A stretch of 48,364 nt of DNA from Ascidiaceihabitans sp. (lineage in GTDB: Bacteria; Pseudomonadota; Alphaproteobacteria; Rhodobacterales; Rhodobacteraceae): positions 1 to 48,364 of the forward strand of contig JAPKAB010000020.1 in the NCBI GenBank assembly GCA_028825475.1, given 5' to 3'. The notes under the pieces were generated by a model. It did no database searches. It saw nothing but the letters and a program-made list of their open reading frames with translations, and was not told the DNA's origin. The position numbers were made by a program, and so were the translations under genes. This document shows positions 16,965-26,137 of this stretch, piece by piece (position 1 is the stretch's first letter; every line of letters starts with the position of its first letter).

Positions 16965-18185
16965 TTAGGCGAAAAGATCGTGTGCAAGTTCCAACGCATC
17001 GATCCAAACATCAACTTCATCAGTCGTGTTATACATCGCAAAAGACGCACGACAGGTTGCACTGAGACCAAGATGTTCCATCAATGGACCTGTACAATGC
17101 TGCCCTGCACGCACCGCAACGCCCTTTTTATCAAGGATCGTTGAGATATCATGCGCATGCGCTGCACCATCCATTGTGAAACTAAAGATGGCTCCTTTGT
17201 CCGCGGTTGTCCCTTGGACTTGGATCCAGTTCAAACCTGCAAGTTTCGCAACAGCGTAATCACGTAGGCTATTCTCATGGGCCGCAATCGCGTCCATTCC
17301 GGTATCCATCATGTAATCGACGGCCGTGCCCAGACCGATCATTTGAACGATCCCCGGTGTGCCAGCTTCGAACTTCATCGGGGCGTCGTTATAGATGACA
17401 CCTGATTTGGACACTTCACGGATCATATCACCGCCACCGATGAATGGCTGCATCTCAGCCATCCGTTCAGGTTTGATGTGGATCGCGCCAGAACCTGATG
17501 GACCGTATAATTTGTGCCCCGTTACTGCGTAAAAATCTGCATCGATGTCTTGAACATCTACTGGCATGTGTACCGCTGCTTGTGATCCATCCACCAAGAC
17601 GCGCACACCTTTTGCACGTGCGCCCGCACAAATGGTTTTTACATCCACTTTGGTGCCCAAAACGTTGGACATATGAGTGATCGCGATCAATTTCGTTCTT
17701 GGCGTAATCGCATCAAGAACCGCTTGGGGGTCCAACGCACCAGTCGCATCAACATCCACCCATTTGATTACAACACCTTGGCGTTCGCGCAGAAAGTGCC
17801 AAGGCACGATATTGGCGTGGTGCTCCATGACGCTTAGGATGATTTCATCACCAGATTTTAAGTTCGGCATAGCCCAACCATAGGCAACCATATTGATACC
17901 TTCGGTGGTGCCTGAGTTAAAAACGATTTCGTTTTCTGAACCCGCGTTCATGAATTTGGCGATTTTTTCACGCACAGCCTCATAATTGTCTGTTGCGAGG
18001 TTCGACAAGAAATGAAGGCCACGATGCACATTTGCATACTCTTCAGCATAAGCGCGCGTGATCGTATCAATCACGATCTGCGGCTTTTGCGCTGAAGCGC
18101 CATTATCTAGGTATACCAGTGGCTTACCATTCACTTCTCGTGAAAGGATTGGGAAGTCAGCACGTACTTTTGTAACATCATACAT
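16965..18185 (-). CDS. sufS: Cysteine desulfurase, SufS type (group II)
   Basis: A 406-residue PLP enzyme that takes sulfur from cysteine for iron-sulfur cluster assembly on SufBCD. The PLP lysine is K225 in '[10 protein letters not shown]'. The persulfide cysteine is Cys364 in '[15 protein letters not shown]', the short-loop pattern of group II enzymes. Group II desulfurases usually need SufE or SufU as a sulfur acceptor; neither is in this cluster. It is the last gene of the SUF operon. The ATG at 18185 gives the standard N-terminus and overlaps the end of the upstream gene by eight bases. Confidence 0.95.
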   Translation of the reverse strand: MYDVTKVRADFPILSREVNGKPLVYLDNGASAQKPQIVIDTITRAYAEEYANVHRGLHFLSNLATDNYEAVREKIAKFMNAGSENEIVFNSGTTEGINMVAYGWAMPNLKSGDEIILSVMEHHANIVPWHFLRERQGVVIKWVDVDATGALDPQAVLDAITPRTKLIAITHMSNVLGTKVDVKTICAGARAKGVRVLVDGSQAAVHMPVDVQDIDADFYAVTGHKLYGPSGSGAIHIKPERMAEMQPFIGGGDMIREVSKSGVIYNDAPMKFEAGTPGIVQMIGLGTAVDYMMDTGMDAIAAHENSLRDYAVAKLAGLNWIQVQGTTADKGAIFSFTMDGAAHAHDISTILDKKGVAVRAGQHCTGPLMEHLGLSATCRASFAMYNTTDEVDVWIDALELAHDLFA

Positions 18186-18798
18186 TCGGAGAAATTCCCA
18201 TTGAGGCAAGACCAGTAACGGTCAGGATAAAGCTAAGGCCCATTATCATGCCCACGGTTGCGGACAGCAGAACGCCAACGGTTTTGAAAACTGAGCCAAG
18301 GCCCGCACCCTCATTTACAAAGTGCACCAGTATCCAAAGGCTAATCAAAGCAACACCCAAGCCAAACAAGCCGGCAATCGTTGGCGCAACGATTAGCAAA
18401 ACCAACAAGACAACTTGGGCTAAGACACGCATGGCTTGTAGCCACACCAAGACGGACAACATGTCATCCAAGCTGCCCTTCCCACCGATAGCAGCGCCGA
18501 TCCAATGCAAAACATGGACCGTGATCACCAAGGCACCCGCCAGAAACACAAACGCAAATAGTGGGCTAAAGATGATCTGCGGAATTTGGATTGGCATTTG
18601 CGCCAATTGTTCTGGGGTTGGCCCAGTCAACGCATTGGACAACCATACAAGGGCTGCATTTGCGATGCTGACAAGTAACAGCAACGTCCATAAAACATCA
18701 CGGCGATAACCTGAGTTGATAACCAATCTTGCCGCATTGGCGGGATCACGAAGGGTCAAAGCAACAAGCATGCTAAGTGATTGGACGTCCAGTTTCAT
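18178..18798 (-). CDS. YIP1-like polytopic membrane protein in SUF operon
   Basis: A 206-residue inner-membrane protein with about five hydrophobic helices, resembling the bacterial YIP1-family proteins ('GYRRDVLWTLLLLVSIANAALVWL'; 'HWIGAAIGGKGSLDDMLSVLVW'). The function is unknown. It overlaps the upstream membrane-protein gene by four bases (ATGA) and sufS by eight, so it is translationally coupled inside the SUF operon. The long frame reaching back to 18957 is not used: ATG 18798 fits both the overlap and the start of the first helix. Confidence 0.75.
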   Translation of the reverse strand: MKLDVQSLSMLVALTLRDPANAARLVINSGYRRDVLWTLLLLVSIANAALVWLSNALTGPTPEQLAQMPIQIPQIIFSPLFAFVFLAGALVITVHVLHWIGAAIGGKGSLDDMLSVLVWLQAMRVLAQVVLLVLLIVAPTIAGLFGLGVALISLWILVHFVNEGAGLGSVFKTVGVLLSATVGMIMGLSFILTVTGLASMGISPNV

Positions 18799-19283
18799 AG
18801 TTCGACGCTTTCTGCTGCGCGCATCCCAGCGATCCAAAACCATAAGATGTTGGCGAGCCATAGAATGCCGACCAATTGCAAACCAGCACCTGGACCGATG
18901 AAGGCTGCAATTAACCCCAACAGCAAAAACATCGGGCTGCTGGCAAGTAGAGCCCAAAACAAGCTAAGGCGCACGCCATACCCTGTGATGTTGCGTCCTG
19001 CCAAAAGTGCGAGGCCGTACATGAAGGCCGCAAAGCCATACAGCAGCAACGGAACCAAGAAGATCCACAAAAAAGCGCTCCAATACATCCGCGCCATCAA
19101 AGGAACGTCTGGATCGAAATGAGCTTCGCGTGCTTGATATGGTGCTTGCGCGATGAACATCATGATGCATGCGAACAGCAGGATGTTCAGCGCGAAACCT
19201 TCACGCCGTCCCTGCCCCAAAAGCCGCGCAACCACGCGACCCGGTCCACGATAACTGGCCCGAATATCTGCAGTAACAGACAT
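18795..19283 (-). CDS. Small polytopic membrane protein in SUF operon
   Basis: A 162-residue protein with about four hydrophobic helices and an N-terminal basic region ('RGPGRVVARLLGQGRREGFAL'). Its start overlaps the sufD stop by one base and its end overlaps the next gene by four. It may be a distant partner or half of a YIP1-like pair with the following gene. I do not recognise a more precise family. Its position inside a SUF operon suggests linked expression, not necessarily a role in cluster assembly. Confidence 0.75.
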   Translation of the reverse strand: MSVTADIRASYRGPGRVVARLLGQGRREGFALNILLFACIMMFIAQAPYQAREAHFDPDVPLMARMYWSAFLWIFLVPLLLYGFAAFMYGLALLAGRNITGYGVRLSLFWALLASSPMFLLLGLIAAFIGPGAGLQLVGILWLANILWFWIAGMRAAESVEL

Positions 19284-20563
19284 CAGCCGCGACGCCGTTC
19301 CAACCAAGACGCCATGCGTTCGTTGATTTGCTCGCGCAGTGTTTCATCTTCGATCTCGTCCACGGCTTCAGCCAAGAACGACAAGGTCAACAAGTCAGTC
19401 GCCACTGGTTTGCTGATCCCGCGTGATTGTAGATAGAACAATGCGGTTTCATCAATCGCACCAGAGGTAGATCCGTGTGAACAGATCACGTCATCGGCGT
19501 AGATTTCAAGCTCAGGCTTGGCCAAGAACTGGCTGTCACCATCCAAAAGCAATGATTGGCTGATCTGATAGCCATCTGTCTTCTGTGCACCGGCTTTGAC
19601 CAAGATTTTGCCTTGGAAAACGCCTGTCGCACCGTTGCGCAGAACCTTTTTGAACACCTGACGGCTTTCGCAGTTTTCTGCGTCATGGGTGATGAACACT
19701 GTGTCGTCGTGGTGAAAATCACCGTCGCCTACACATGCGCCACCGACGGTTGCTTTTGCATCGTCGCCTGTCAGCTCAAGAACACATTCGTTGCGCGTCA
19801 TTACGCCATTTGCAGTAAGCGTGAAGGATTTGAACACTGATTCAGTGCCCAAACGTGCAAAGATATGCGTGGCTGCGCGGCGTTCATGGTCGCGCCCTTG
19901 GGCACGAATGTGGTGGAACGCTGCGGTGTCAGCAACTTCAACTTCGGTCACCATATTAAGGCGTGCAGCAGCTGGTCCTGTTTCCAGAACAGTTAGGCTA
20001 GCGCCTGCGTCCAGTTTGATCACGTTGTGCAACATCACATCAGATGTTTCTGAGTTGTGAAGGTAGATCATGTTGATCGGCTTGCTTGCTGCACCCGTCA
20101 CATGGATCAAAACACCATCCGTTGCAAAAGCAGTGTTCAAGGCGGCCAATGGACGCTCAACAGGCTTTTGACCATTGGTTTCTAGAACACCGTAAACATC
20201 GCGGGCCCAGTGGATATCGGCATCCGCAGTTGCTAGACGTTCGATGCTTACACCCTCAAGGGACAGATCATCAGAGGCATCCGCATCAAATACACCGTCT
20301 ACAAATACGATTTTTAGGCGTTCGACATCGTCAAACAGTGCTGCTTCGTCATTGTGAAACAGGGCCGCAGGCACAACAACCGCTTGGGTCAAAGTATCTG
20401 GACGTGTGTATTTCCAATATTCATCACGACGGCTTGGCAACCCCATCATCTGAACACGTGACAACGCATCTTTGCGCGCCGCGTCAGACCATCCGCCCGC
20501 TGGCAGGGTCAAACCCGCCAAACGCTCGTCAGTGACATTCATCGTTTCAGCAACAGCGCTCAT
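19283..20563 (-). CDS. sufD: Fe-S cluster scaffold subunit SufD
   Basis: A 426-residue SufB/SufD-family beta-helix protein. SufD joins SufB and SufC in the SufBC2D scaffold on which clusters are built in the cytoplasm. The C-terminal half carries the family core: 'AKPELEIYADDVICSHGSTSGAIDETALFYLQSRGIS'. The functionally important histidine of SufD corresponds to H in CSHGST. Its start overlaps the sufC stop by one base. Confidence 0.95.
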   Translation of the reverse strand: MSAVAETMNVTDERLAGLTLPAGGWSDAARKDALSRVQMMGLPSRRDEYWKYTRPDTLTQAVVVPAALFHNDEAALFDDVERLKIVFVDGVFDADASDDLSLEGVSIERLATADADIHWARDVYGVLETNGQKPVERPLAALNTAFATDGVLIHVTGAASKPINMIYLHNSETSDVMLHNVIKLDAGASLTVLETGPAAARLNMVTEVEVADTAAFHHIRAQGRDHERRAATHIFARLGTESVFKSFTLTANGVMTRNECVLELTGDDAKATVGGACVGDGDFHHDDTVFITHDAENCESRQVFKKVLRNGATGVFQGKILVKAGAQKTDGYQISQSLLLDGDSQFLAKPELEIYADDVICSHGSTSGAIDETALFYLQSRGISKPVATDLLTLSFLAEAVDEIEDETLREQINERMASWLERRRG

Positions 20564-21318
20564 TAGGAAACCTCTGCCAAGATGTCGGCATAACCGTTCT
20601 GTTCAACTTCTAGAGCCAACTCAGGGCCGCCAGATTTAATGATACGGCCGTTTGCCATGATGTGAACCACGTCAGGCTTGATATGATCCAAAAGACGCTG
20701 GTAGTGCGTGATGACCAAGAAAGAGCGACCTTCAGAACGCAAAGCATTCACACCCTCAGAGACCAATTTCATCGCATCAACATCTAGACCCGAGTCTGTC
20801 TCGTCCAAGATGCACATCTTTGGCTCAAGCATCGCCATTTGCAAAATCTCGTTGCGCTTTTTCTCACCACCGGAAAAGCCAACGTTGACTGGGCGCTTCA
20901 ACATGTCAGCGTCGATTTTCAACGTCTTCGCTTTGGCGCGAACAACTTTGAGGAATTCAGCGGCAGACATTTCTTCTTCGCCGCGCGCTTTGCGCTGTGC
21001 GTTTACAGCTGTACGCAGGAAGGTCATGTTGCCAACGCCTGGGATCTCGACAGGGTATTGGAATGCCAAGAACAGGCCAGCTGCAGCACGTTCTTCTGGT
21101 TCGATGTCAAGCAAGTCAACGTCACCCAAATGCGCTTCGCCGTCCGTTACTTCGTACCCTGCGCGGCCAGACAAAACGTAGGACAACGTGGATTTACCTG
21201 AACCGTTTGGGCCCATGATTGCGTGCACTTGGCCCGCGCCAACCTCAAGGTTCACACCCTTTAGGATTTGCTTTTCTTCGTCTTCAAGTTTGACGTGCAG
21301 GTTTTCAATCTTCAGCAT
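20563..21318 (-). CDS. sufC: Fe-S cluster assembly ATPase SufC
   Basis: A 251-residue ABC-type ATPase. Walker A is 'GPNGSGKSTLSYVLSG', the signature is 'GFSGGEKKRNEIL', Walker B is 'MCILDETDSGLDVDAM', and the H-loop is 'VITHYQRLLDHI'. The 'DETDSGLD' form is specific to SufC. It powers conformational change of the SufBC2D scaffold. It sits 20 bp downstream of an unknown SUF-operon gene and is coupled to sufD. Confidence 0.96.
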   Translation of the reverse strand: MLKIENLHVKLEDEEKQILKGVNLEVGAGQVHAIMGPNGSGKSTLSYVLSGRAGYEVTDGEAHLGDVDLLDIEPEERAAAGLFLAFQYPVEIPGVGNMTFLRTAVNAQRKARGEEEMSAAEFLKVVRAKAKTLKIDADMLKRPVNVGFSGGEKKRNEILQMAMLEPKMCILDETDSGLDVDAMKLVSEGVNALRSEGRSFLVITHYQRLLDHIKPDVVHIMANGRIIKSGGPELALEVEQNGYADILAEVS

Positions 21319-21338
21319 TTTATTCCCTCACTGCCCAA

Positions 21339-21938
21339 TCATGGGCGCAGCATGTAATCAATAATTTCAAGCATACGTCCCGTCGGGAACGGCTGCGGTT
21401 CAAGTTTAAACGTGGCCATGCGGCCCGTAATTTCTGGTTGACCAAGAAAGTCCTCGGTCGCGTGCATCCACTTGCGTGGCGTATAGTCGTCAAACAACAG
21501 CACGGTTGGCTGTTTGATGTTGTATGCGGTGGCCAAGGCACATCCGACACGGAAACGCCCATCAACCAAAACAACGTCTGGGGCGCGTAGTTCATCCATC
21601 TCCCACACAGCCAATGGATACTGTGCAAACTGTTTCCAAGAACGCTCGTCCTTGGGGTAACCCCATTCTCGCGTTGGTCCGATGTCGGCATAAAGCATGT
21701 CGACGGTTGCCCCCTTTGATGCTGGATTGGCATCAAACCATTCCATCATCATCTGCCACCACGCCTTGTCGCTTTCGACACTTGTGATGTGTTTGCCTTC
21801 CATTTCCGACGCCATAACCGTCGAACCACCCGATCCATATTCAAGGATCACATCCGCGTCCTCATAATGCTGGCGCAAAAGCTCTGCTTCGGCCTCCGGC
21901 ATTGTGAGGTCTGGACGTTTTTGGGCGGCCTCGATCAT
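21339..21938 (-). CDS. Methyltransferase-like Rossmann protein between sufB and sufC
   Basis: A 199-residue cytoplasmic protein. 'VILEYGSGGSTVMASEM' resembles motif I of class I SAM-dependent methyltransferases, and 'HITSVESDKAWW' the acidic end of strand 2. 'PDVVLVDGRFRVGCAL' and 'VLLFDDYTPRKW' look like strands 4 and 5. I do not know a substrate. It starts two bases after the sufB stop and lies 20 bp before sufC, so it is embedded in the core of the SUF operon. I recall similar proteins at this place in other Rhodobacteraceae, where they are annotated hypothetical. Confidence 0.75.
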   Translation of the reverse strand: MIEAAQKRPDLTMPEAEAELLRQHYEDADVILEYGSGGSTVMASEMEGKHITSVESDKAWWQMMMEWFDANPASKGATVDMLYADIGPTREWGYPKDERSWKQFAQYPLAVWEMDELRAPDVVLVDGRFRVGCALATAYNIKQPTVLLFDDYTPRKWMHATEDFLGQPEITGRMATFKLEPQPFPTGRMLEIIDYMLRP

Positions 21939-21940
21939 GA

Positions 21941-23440
21941 TTAGCCAACAGACCCTTCAAGCGAAATTGCGACAAGCGCCTGTGCTTCCATCGCGAATTC
22001 CATCGGAAGCGCCTGAAGCACGTCCTTGCAGAACCCGTTGACGACCAAGGCAACCGCCTCTTCTTCGTCCATCCCGCGCGAGCGGCAATAAAACAGCTGA
22101 TCGTCATCCACTTTGGACGTTGTGGCTTCGTGCTCAACACGGGACGAATTATTCTTCACCTCGATATACGGCACCGTGTGCGCCCCGCATTTATCACCGA
22201 TCAACAAGCTGTCGCACTGCGTATAGTTGCGCGATTCCTTGGCTTTCGGGTGCATAGAAACCAGCCCACGATATGTGTTCTGGGCCTTGCCTGCAGAGAT
22301 ACCTTTGGACACGATGCGCGACTTGGTGCGTTTGCCCAAGTGGATCATTTTGGTGCCCGTGTCGGCTTGTTGCATATTGTTCGCGATAGCTATTGAATAA
22401 AACTCGCCTTGGCTGTCATCGCCGCGCAATACGCAAGACGGGTATTTCCAAGTAACGGCAGAACCGGTTTCAACTTGGGTCCACATCACTTTGGAACGAT
22501 CGCCGCGGCAATCCGCACGTTTCGTCACGAAGTTATAGATGCCGCCTTTGCCATTCTCATCCCCTGGGAACCAGTTTTGAACGGTTGAGTATTTGATTTC
22601 AGCGTCATCCAGCAGAACCAACTCAACAACAGCGGCGTGCAATTGCGCGATGTCGCGCTGCGGTGCTGTACAGCCCTCAAGGTATGAAACGTATGAACCC
22701 TTGTCGGCGATGATCAACGTGCGCTCAAACTGGCCCGTGTTTTCTGCATTGATGCGGAAATACGTGGACAGCTCCATTGGGCAACGTGTGTTTGGCGGGA
22801 TGTAGACGAACGACCCATCCGAGAACACGGCAGAATTCAAAGTGGCATAGTAGTTGTCTGAAACAGGGACAACGGTACCAAGGTACTTTTTAACCAATTC
22901 AGGGTAATCTTTGATTGCCTCTGAGATTGAGCAAAAAATTACACCAGCCTTCAGCAGCTCGTCCTTAAAGGTCGTCCCCAAAGAAACTGAGTCAAAAACC
23001 GCATCCACAGCAACCTTACGTTCGCCTTCTGGGGCTTCAACACCAGCAAGCAATGCCTGTTCTTTCAAGGGGATACCTAGTTTTTTGTAGGTTTCCAACA
23101 ATTTAGGATCAACCTCGTCCAGTGACTTTGGCTTCACTTCCATAGATTTTGGACGGGCATAATAATACTGGTCTTGGAAATCGATTTTCGGGTAGTCGAC
23201 CATCGCCCAATCAGGCTCTTCCAACTTCAACCAACGATCATAAGCGGCCAAACGCCACTCCAGCATCCACTCAGGTTCTTCATTCTTTTCAGAAATCAAA
23301 CGCACGATATCTGTGGACAGGCCCTTTGGGGCGTATTCCATTTCAATGTCAGTGTTCCAGCCGTGCTTATAGGCTCCACCAACTTCGCGTACTGCGTCGA
23401 CGGTATCCTGATCGACGCCATCTTTGACCATATTGTCCAT
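21941..23440 (-). CDS. sufB: Fe-S cluster scaffold subunit SufB
   Basis: A 499-residue SufB, the main scaffold subunit that receives sulfur from SufS and passes clusters to targets. '[20 protein letters not shown]' contains the cysteine equivalent to the essential E. coli Cys405, and '[22 protein letters not shown]' is the conserved C-terminal core. The start has GAGGAAG at the correct distance. It follows the IscS-like gene by 30 bp. Confidence 0.96.
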   Translation of the reverse strand: MDNMVKDGVDQDTVDAVREVGGAYKHGWNTDIEMEYAPKGLSTDIVRLISEKNEEPEWMLEWRLAAYDRWLKLEEPDWAMVDYPKIDFQDQYYYARPKSMEVKPKSLDEVDPKLLETYKKLGIPLKEQALLAGVEAPEGERKVAVDAVFDSVSLGTTFKDELLKAGVIFCSISEAIKDYPELVKKYLGTVVPVSDNYYATLNSAVFSDGSFVYIPPNTRCPMELSTYFRINAENTGQFERTLIIADKGSYVSYLEGCTAPQRDIAQLHAAVVELVLLDDAEIKYSTVQNWFPGDENGKGGIYNFVTKRADCRGDRSKVMWTQVETGSAVTWKYPSCVLRGDDSQGEFYSIAIANNMQQADTGTKMIHLGKRTKSRIVSKGISAGKAQNTYRGLVSMHPKAKESRNYTQCDSLLIGDKCGAHTVPYIEVKNNSSRVEHEATTSKVDDDQLFYCRSRGMDEEEAVALVVNGFCKDVLQALPMEFAMEAQALVAISLEGSVG

Positions 23441-23470
23441 GCTCAGACTTCCTCTTGTTGGCTCACAGCG

Positions 23471-24520
23471 TTACGCCGCGCGTGCCTCATGTTTCTTAAG
23501 TTTTTGCGCCCAAACATCGGCAAAGCGCAGAACTTCATCTTCTGTATTTGACAACCCCAGCGACACACGGATCGCACAAGCTGCCAACTCATCTTCATAG
23601 CCCATCGCCGTCAAGACGCGACTGGCGCGCACTTTGCCCGATGAGCAGGCAGAACCTGCAGAAACTGCAAAGCCAGCCAAATCCATTTGCATCACCTGCG
23701 TCTCTCCCTTCCACCCTGGTGTCAGGATGCAGGAAGTGTTTGGTAAGCGTTGTTGATCATTCCCGACAAAAATAGTCTTCTTTGACGCGGTCTCAAGGGC
23801 CTTTTCTAGAATATTCCTAAGTTTCGCAACCCGTTCCCATGCACCATTGGCTACATCTTGACCTGCCGCGACTGCAGCGGCCCCGAATCCAGCTATGCCA
23901 ATAACGTTTTCAGTCCCAGAACGACGGCCCATTTCTTGCCCGCCACCACGCAAAATCGCCTGTGGATCATCTGCGGTAAAGTTAATAAGCGCCCCAACAC
24001 CTTTAGGGCCACCCAATTTATGCGCAGACAGGATCATGTAAGACGGCTTGCCACTTTCATCATATACTACGGGCATCTTCCCCGCGATCTGCGTAATGTC
24101 GCACACCACGGCTCCAGATACGCTCGCGTTTGAAACCACTGCTGGCTTCATCACTCCGGTCTCAGAATTAGCCGCAGAAATCGCGTGCAACGCAGGTCCC
24201 TCGGTGGCCGCCTCATCCCAAGCTAAAAAACAATCGTGCTCGGTCTGCAGCGATACAAACTGACCACCATGGCGATCTTTCTGTGCAACCGCCAAAGCAG
24301 CCGCCTCTGTCGCTGAACCGGTAAACACAACTTGTGTCGGCAAACAGCCGACCAACTCAGCAACCTGCACACGGGCACGCTCGACCATCATCTTGGCCGC
24401 GCGCCCCTCGGAATGCACAGACGAAGGGTTCCCCACAACATCCATAGCAGTCACCATCGCCGCGCGCGCCTCATCGCGCAAAGGCGTCGTCGCATTATGA
24501 TCGAAGTACACTCGGCTCAT
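23471..24520 (-). CDS. iscS: Cysteine desulfurase, IscS/NifS type (group I)
   Basis: A 349-residue PLP enzyme, shorter than E. coli IscS (404). 'YFDHNATTPL' opens the protein, the PLP lysine is in 'ILSAHKLGGPKGVGAL', and the flexible catalytic loop has 'SAGSACSSG'. It is a group I enzyme with a long loop that can hand sulfur directly to a scaffold. Lying between iscR and sufB, it is the first structural gene of the operon. The operon thus carries two desulfurases of different groups (this one and SufS). Confidence 0.92.
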   Translation of the reverse strand: MSRVYFDHNATTPLRDEARAAMVTAMDVVGNPSSVHSEGRAAKMMVERARVQVAELVGCLPTQVVFTGSATEAAALAVAQKDRHGGQFVSLQTEHDCFLAWDEAATEGPALHAISAANSETGVMKPAVVSNASVSGAVVCDITQIAGKMPVVYDESGKPSYMILSAHKLGGPKGVGALINFTADDPQAILRGGGQEMGRRSGTENVIGIAGFGAAAVAAGQDVANGAWERVAKLRNILEKALETASKKTIFVGNDQQRLPNTSCILTPGWKGETQVMQMDLAGFAVSAGSACSSGKVRASRVLTAMGYEDELAACAIRVSLGLSNTEDEVLRFADVWAQKLKKHEARAA

Positions 24521-24596
24521 GACACATCCATCTTCATCTTACAAAACAAACTCCGGGGGAGTCCGCAGGACGGGGGCTGCCCCCCTTTTCAACTTG

Positions 24597-25055
24597 TCAA
24601 ACATCCACAACATCAAACAGATTTGGGACAGCAGGGCACGGTGCCAACTCATTGGAAATCACATCCGACAGCCGCGTTTGGTGCAAATACACATAAACAT
24701 TCGCGCTTAGCCCTTCCCACAACCGATTGGTCAAAGACTGCGCACGTGAACCCGAAGCACCACCAGATGCACCAGCCCCTTTGTGCATTGCATCAACGGA
24801 TTCATCGACAGCAGACAAAATGTCCACAACCCGGATTTCGGACGGCGAACGGGCCAGACGGTAACCGCCACCCGGACCACGCACAGACGAAACCAATTCA
24901 GAACGACGCAGTTTTACAAATAATTGTTCAAGGTATGGTAGTGAGATGCTCTGACGTTCGGCGATATCGCCAAGGCTCACAAGATTCCCCTCCGGCTGCA
25001 AGGCGATGTCAGCCAACGCGACCATTGCATAGCGTCCTTTCGTCGACAGTTTCAT
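24597..25055 (-). CDS. iscR: Rrf2-family regulator IscR, single-cysteine type
   Basis: A 152-residue winged-helix regulator. 'MKLSTKGRYAMVALADIAL', 'LVSLGDIAERQSISLPYLEQ' and 'SVRGPGGGYRLAR' are diagnostic of IscR. The region that normally holds the three cluster-binding cysteines (near 92-106) reads 'AGASGGASGSRAQSLTNRLW', with none. The only cysteine is Cys140 in 'LAPCPAVP'. A one-cysteine IscR has been described in Rhodobacter sphaeroides as an unusual iron-sulfur-binding repressor, which fits. The long frame back to 25199 is ignored: ATG 25055 has AAGGGA and the canonical start. It heads the operon and should autoregulate it. Confidence 0.93.
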   Translation of the reverse strand: MKLSTKGRYAMVALADIALQPEGNLVSLGDIAERQSISLPYLEQLFVKLRRSELVSSVRGPGGGYRLARSPSEIRVVDILSAVDESVDAMHKGAGASGGASGSRAQSLTNRLWEGLSANVYVYLHQTRLSDVISNELAPCPAVPNLFDVVDV

Positions 25056-25147
25056 CGCAAAATCCCTTGCTTTCGCTAGATTTGATTGACGTTTCACACT
25101 CAACGCCATACATCGCAACAAACGCGCAAGCCCTGCGCGCATGTAAT

Positions 25148-25162
25148 TTAGAAACGTTCTAA
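25148..25162 (-). promoter_or_regulatory. Irr/ICE-type iron-control box at iscR promoter
   Basis: TTAGAA-ACG-TTCTAA is a perfect 15-bp inverted repeat with a 3-bp centre. It matches the iron-control element bound by Irr in alphaproteobacteria. It overlaps the -10 element of the predicted iscR promoter, a position expected for repression when iron is low. Confidence 0.75.
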
Positions 25163-25184
25163 GGTAACCGGTTATATTCGTCAA
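25156..25184 (-). promoter_or_regulatory. Predicted promoter of iscR-suf operon
   Basis: On the minus strand, TTGACG (25179-25184) and TAGAAC (25156-25161) are separated by exactly 17 bp. The start would be near 25149, giving a leader of about 94 nt before iscR. The -10 lies inside the Irr-type box. A TATATT at 25173-25178 on the plus strand could be the -10 of a divergent promoter for the hydrolase operon. Confidence 0.65.
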
Positions 25185-25228
25185 GAATTGAACCACCACC
25201 CGTTGAACTCAAAAATGCAAGGACGCTC

Positions 25229-25882
25229 ATGCCCGAGGTCATTTTCCCTGGACCCGAAGGCCGCCTTGAAGGCCGCTACCACCCTCAAAAAGAACGTGAC
25301 GCACCGATTGCGATCGTTTTGCACCCACACCCGCAATTTGGCGGCACTATGAACCACAAGGTTGTGCACTCCTTGCACTATGCCTTCTACAATATGGGGT
25401 TCACGGTCCTTCGCTTCAACTTTCGCGGTGTTGGCCGTTCGCAAGGCGAATACGACCAGGGCATTGGCGAGTTATCTGATGCGGCGTCTGCGCTGGATTA
25501 CCTTCAGTCGATGAACAACAACTCAAAGCATTGCTGGGTTGCTGGTTTCTCGTTTGGCGCTTGGATCGGCATGCAATTACTGATGCGTCGCCCAGAAATT
25601 ACTGGTTTCATTTCGGTTGCTCCACCTGCGAACATGTATGACTTTTCGTTTCTTGCGCCCTGCCCGGCTTCTGGGTTAGTTATCAACGGTACAGCTGACC
25701 GCGTGGCACCACCTGCTGATACCCACACACTTGTCGGCAAGCTACATGAGCAAAAAGGTATCACTGTCACGCACACCGAAGTTGAAGGGGCCGGTCACTT
25801 CTTTGAAGAACCGCACCTTGATACCATGATCGGCCATACAACTGACTACGTGAAGCGCCGCTTGACTGAGAACACCCGCTAA
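25229..25882 (+). CDS. Alpha/beta hydrolase
   Basis: A 217-residue cytoplasmic alpha/beta hydrolase. The nucleophile elbow is 'GFSFGAW' (Ser), the oxyanion region is 'HPHPQFGGTMNHKVV', and the catalytic histidine is in 'EGAGHFFEE'; an acid is likely in 'NGTADRVAPP'. The sequence resembles the small 'alpha/beta superfamily' proteins often found near iscR-suf in Rhodobacteraceae. The substrate is unknown. The start has AAGGA. It diverges from iscR over a shared 173-bp region and overlaps the next small gene by one base. Confidence 0.85.
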   Translation: MPEVIFPGPEGRLEGRYHPQKERDAPIAIVLHPHPQFGGTMNHKVVHSLHYAFYNMGFTVLRFNFRGVGRSQGEYDQGIGELSDAASALDYLQSMNNNSKHCWVAGFSFGAWIGMQLLMRRPEITGFISVAPPANMYDFSFLAPCPASGLVINGTADRVAPPADTHTLVGKLHEQKGITVTHTEVEGAGHFFEEPHLDTMIGHTTDYVKRRLTENTR

Positions 25883-26118
25883 TGAGTGATCCAGCTGTCA
25901 CAGAAATGGCCAACAAATTAGCCGTTGAGTGTCTTGCCGTCCAAAAGGAGGTCGGTGACGATCGACTGTTCATGAAGGTTGGCGAAGTTTTAGGTGCATC
26001 AAGTCAAACGTTGGAAGAAGCATTCTTGACGGCCATCCGCACGCGGATGGCCGAAATTCATGGTCGCGACTTCTTAATAAAACAGATTAAAGCACACCGC
26101 GCTGCGAAAGCTGAATGA
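25882..26118 (+). CDS. Small conserved-type protein of unknown function
   Basis: A 78-residue, mostly helical, soluble protein. Its ATG overlaps the stop of the hydrolase gene (TAATG), which supports it as a real coupled gene. It has no cysteine pair, no signal and no membrane helix. The C-terminus is basic ('LIKQIKAHRAAKAE'). I do not recognise a family. Confidence 0.65.
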   Translation: MSDPAVTEMANKLAVECLAVQKEVGDDRLFMKVGEVLGASSQTLEEAFLTAIRTRMAEIHGRDFLIKQIKAHRAAKAE

Positions 26119-26137
26119 TCATGGCGGGCGTAGTTTA

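Noticed and set aside
16748-17065. Open frames on both strands across the tRNA-Arg gene (products such as '[21 protein letters not shown]' fragments and '[14 protein letters not shown]')
   Set aside because: These are the well-known false frames produced by tRNA sequence; the cloverleaf with anticodon CCG explains the region.
24332-25162. 276-codon plus-strand frame across the start of iscS and iscR
   Set aside because: It is antisense to two recognised genes and has a histidine-, glutamine- and proline-rich nonsense composition.
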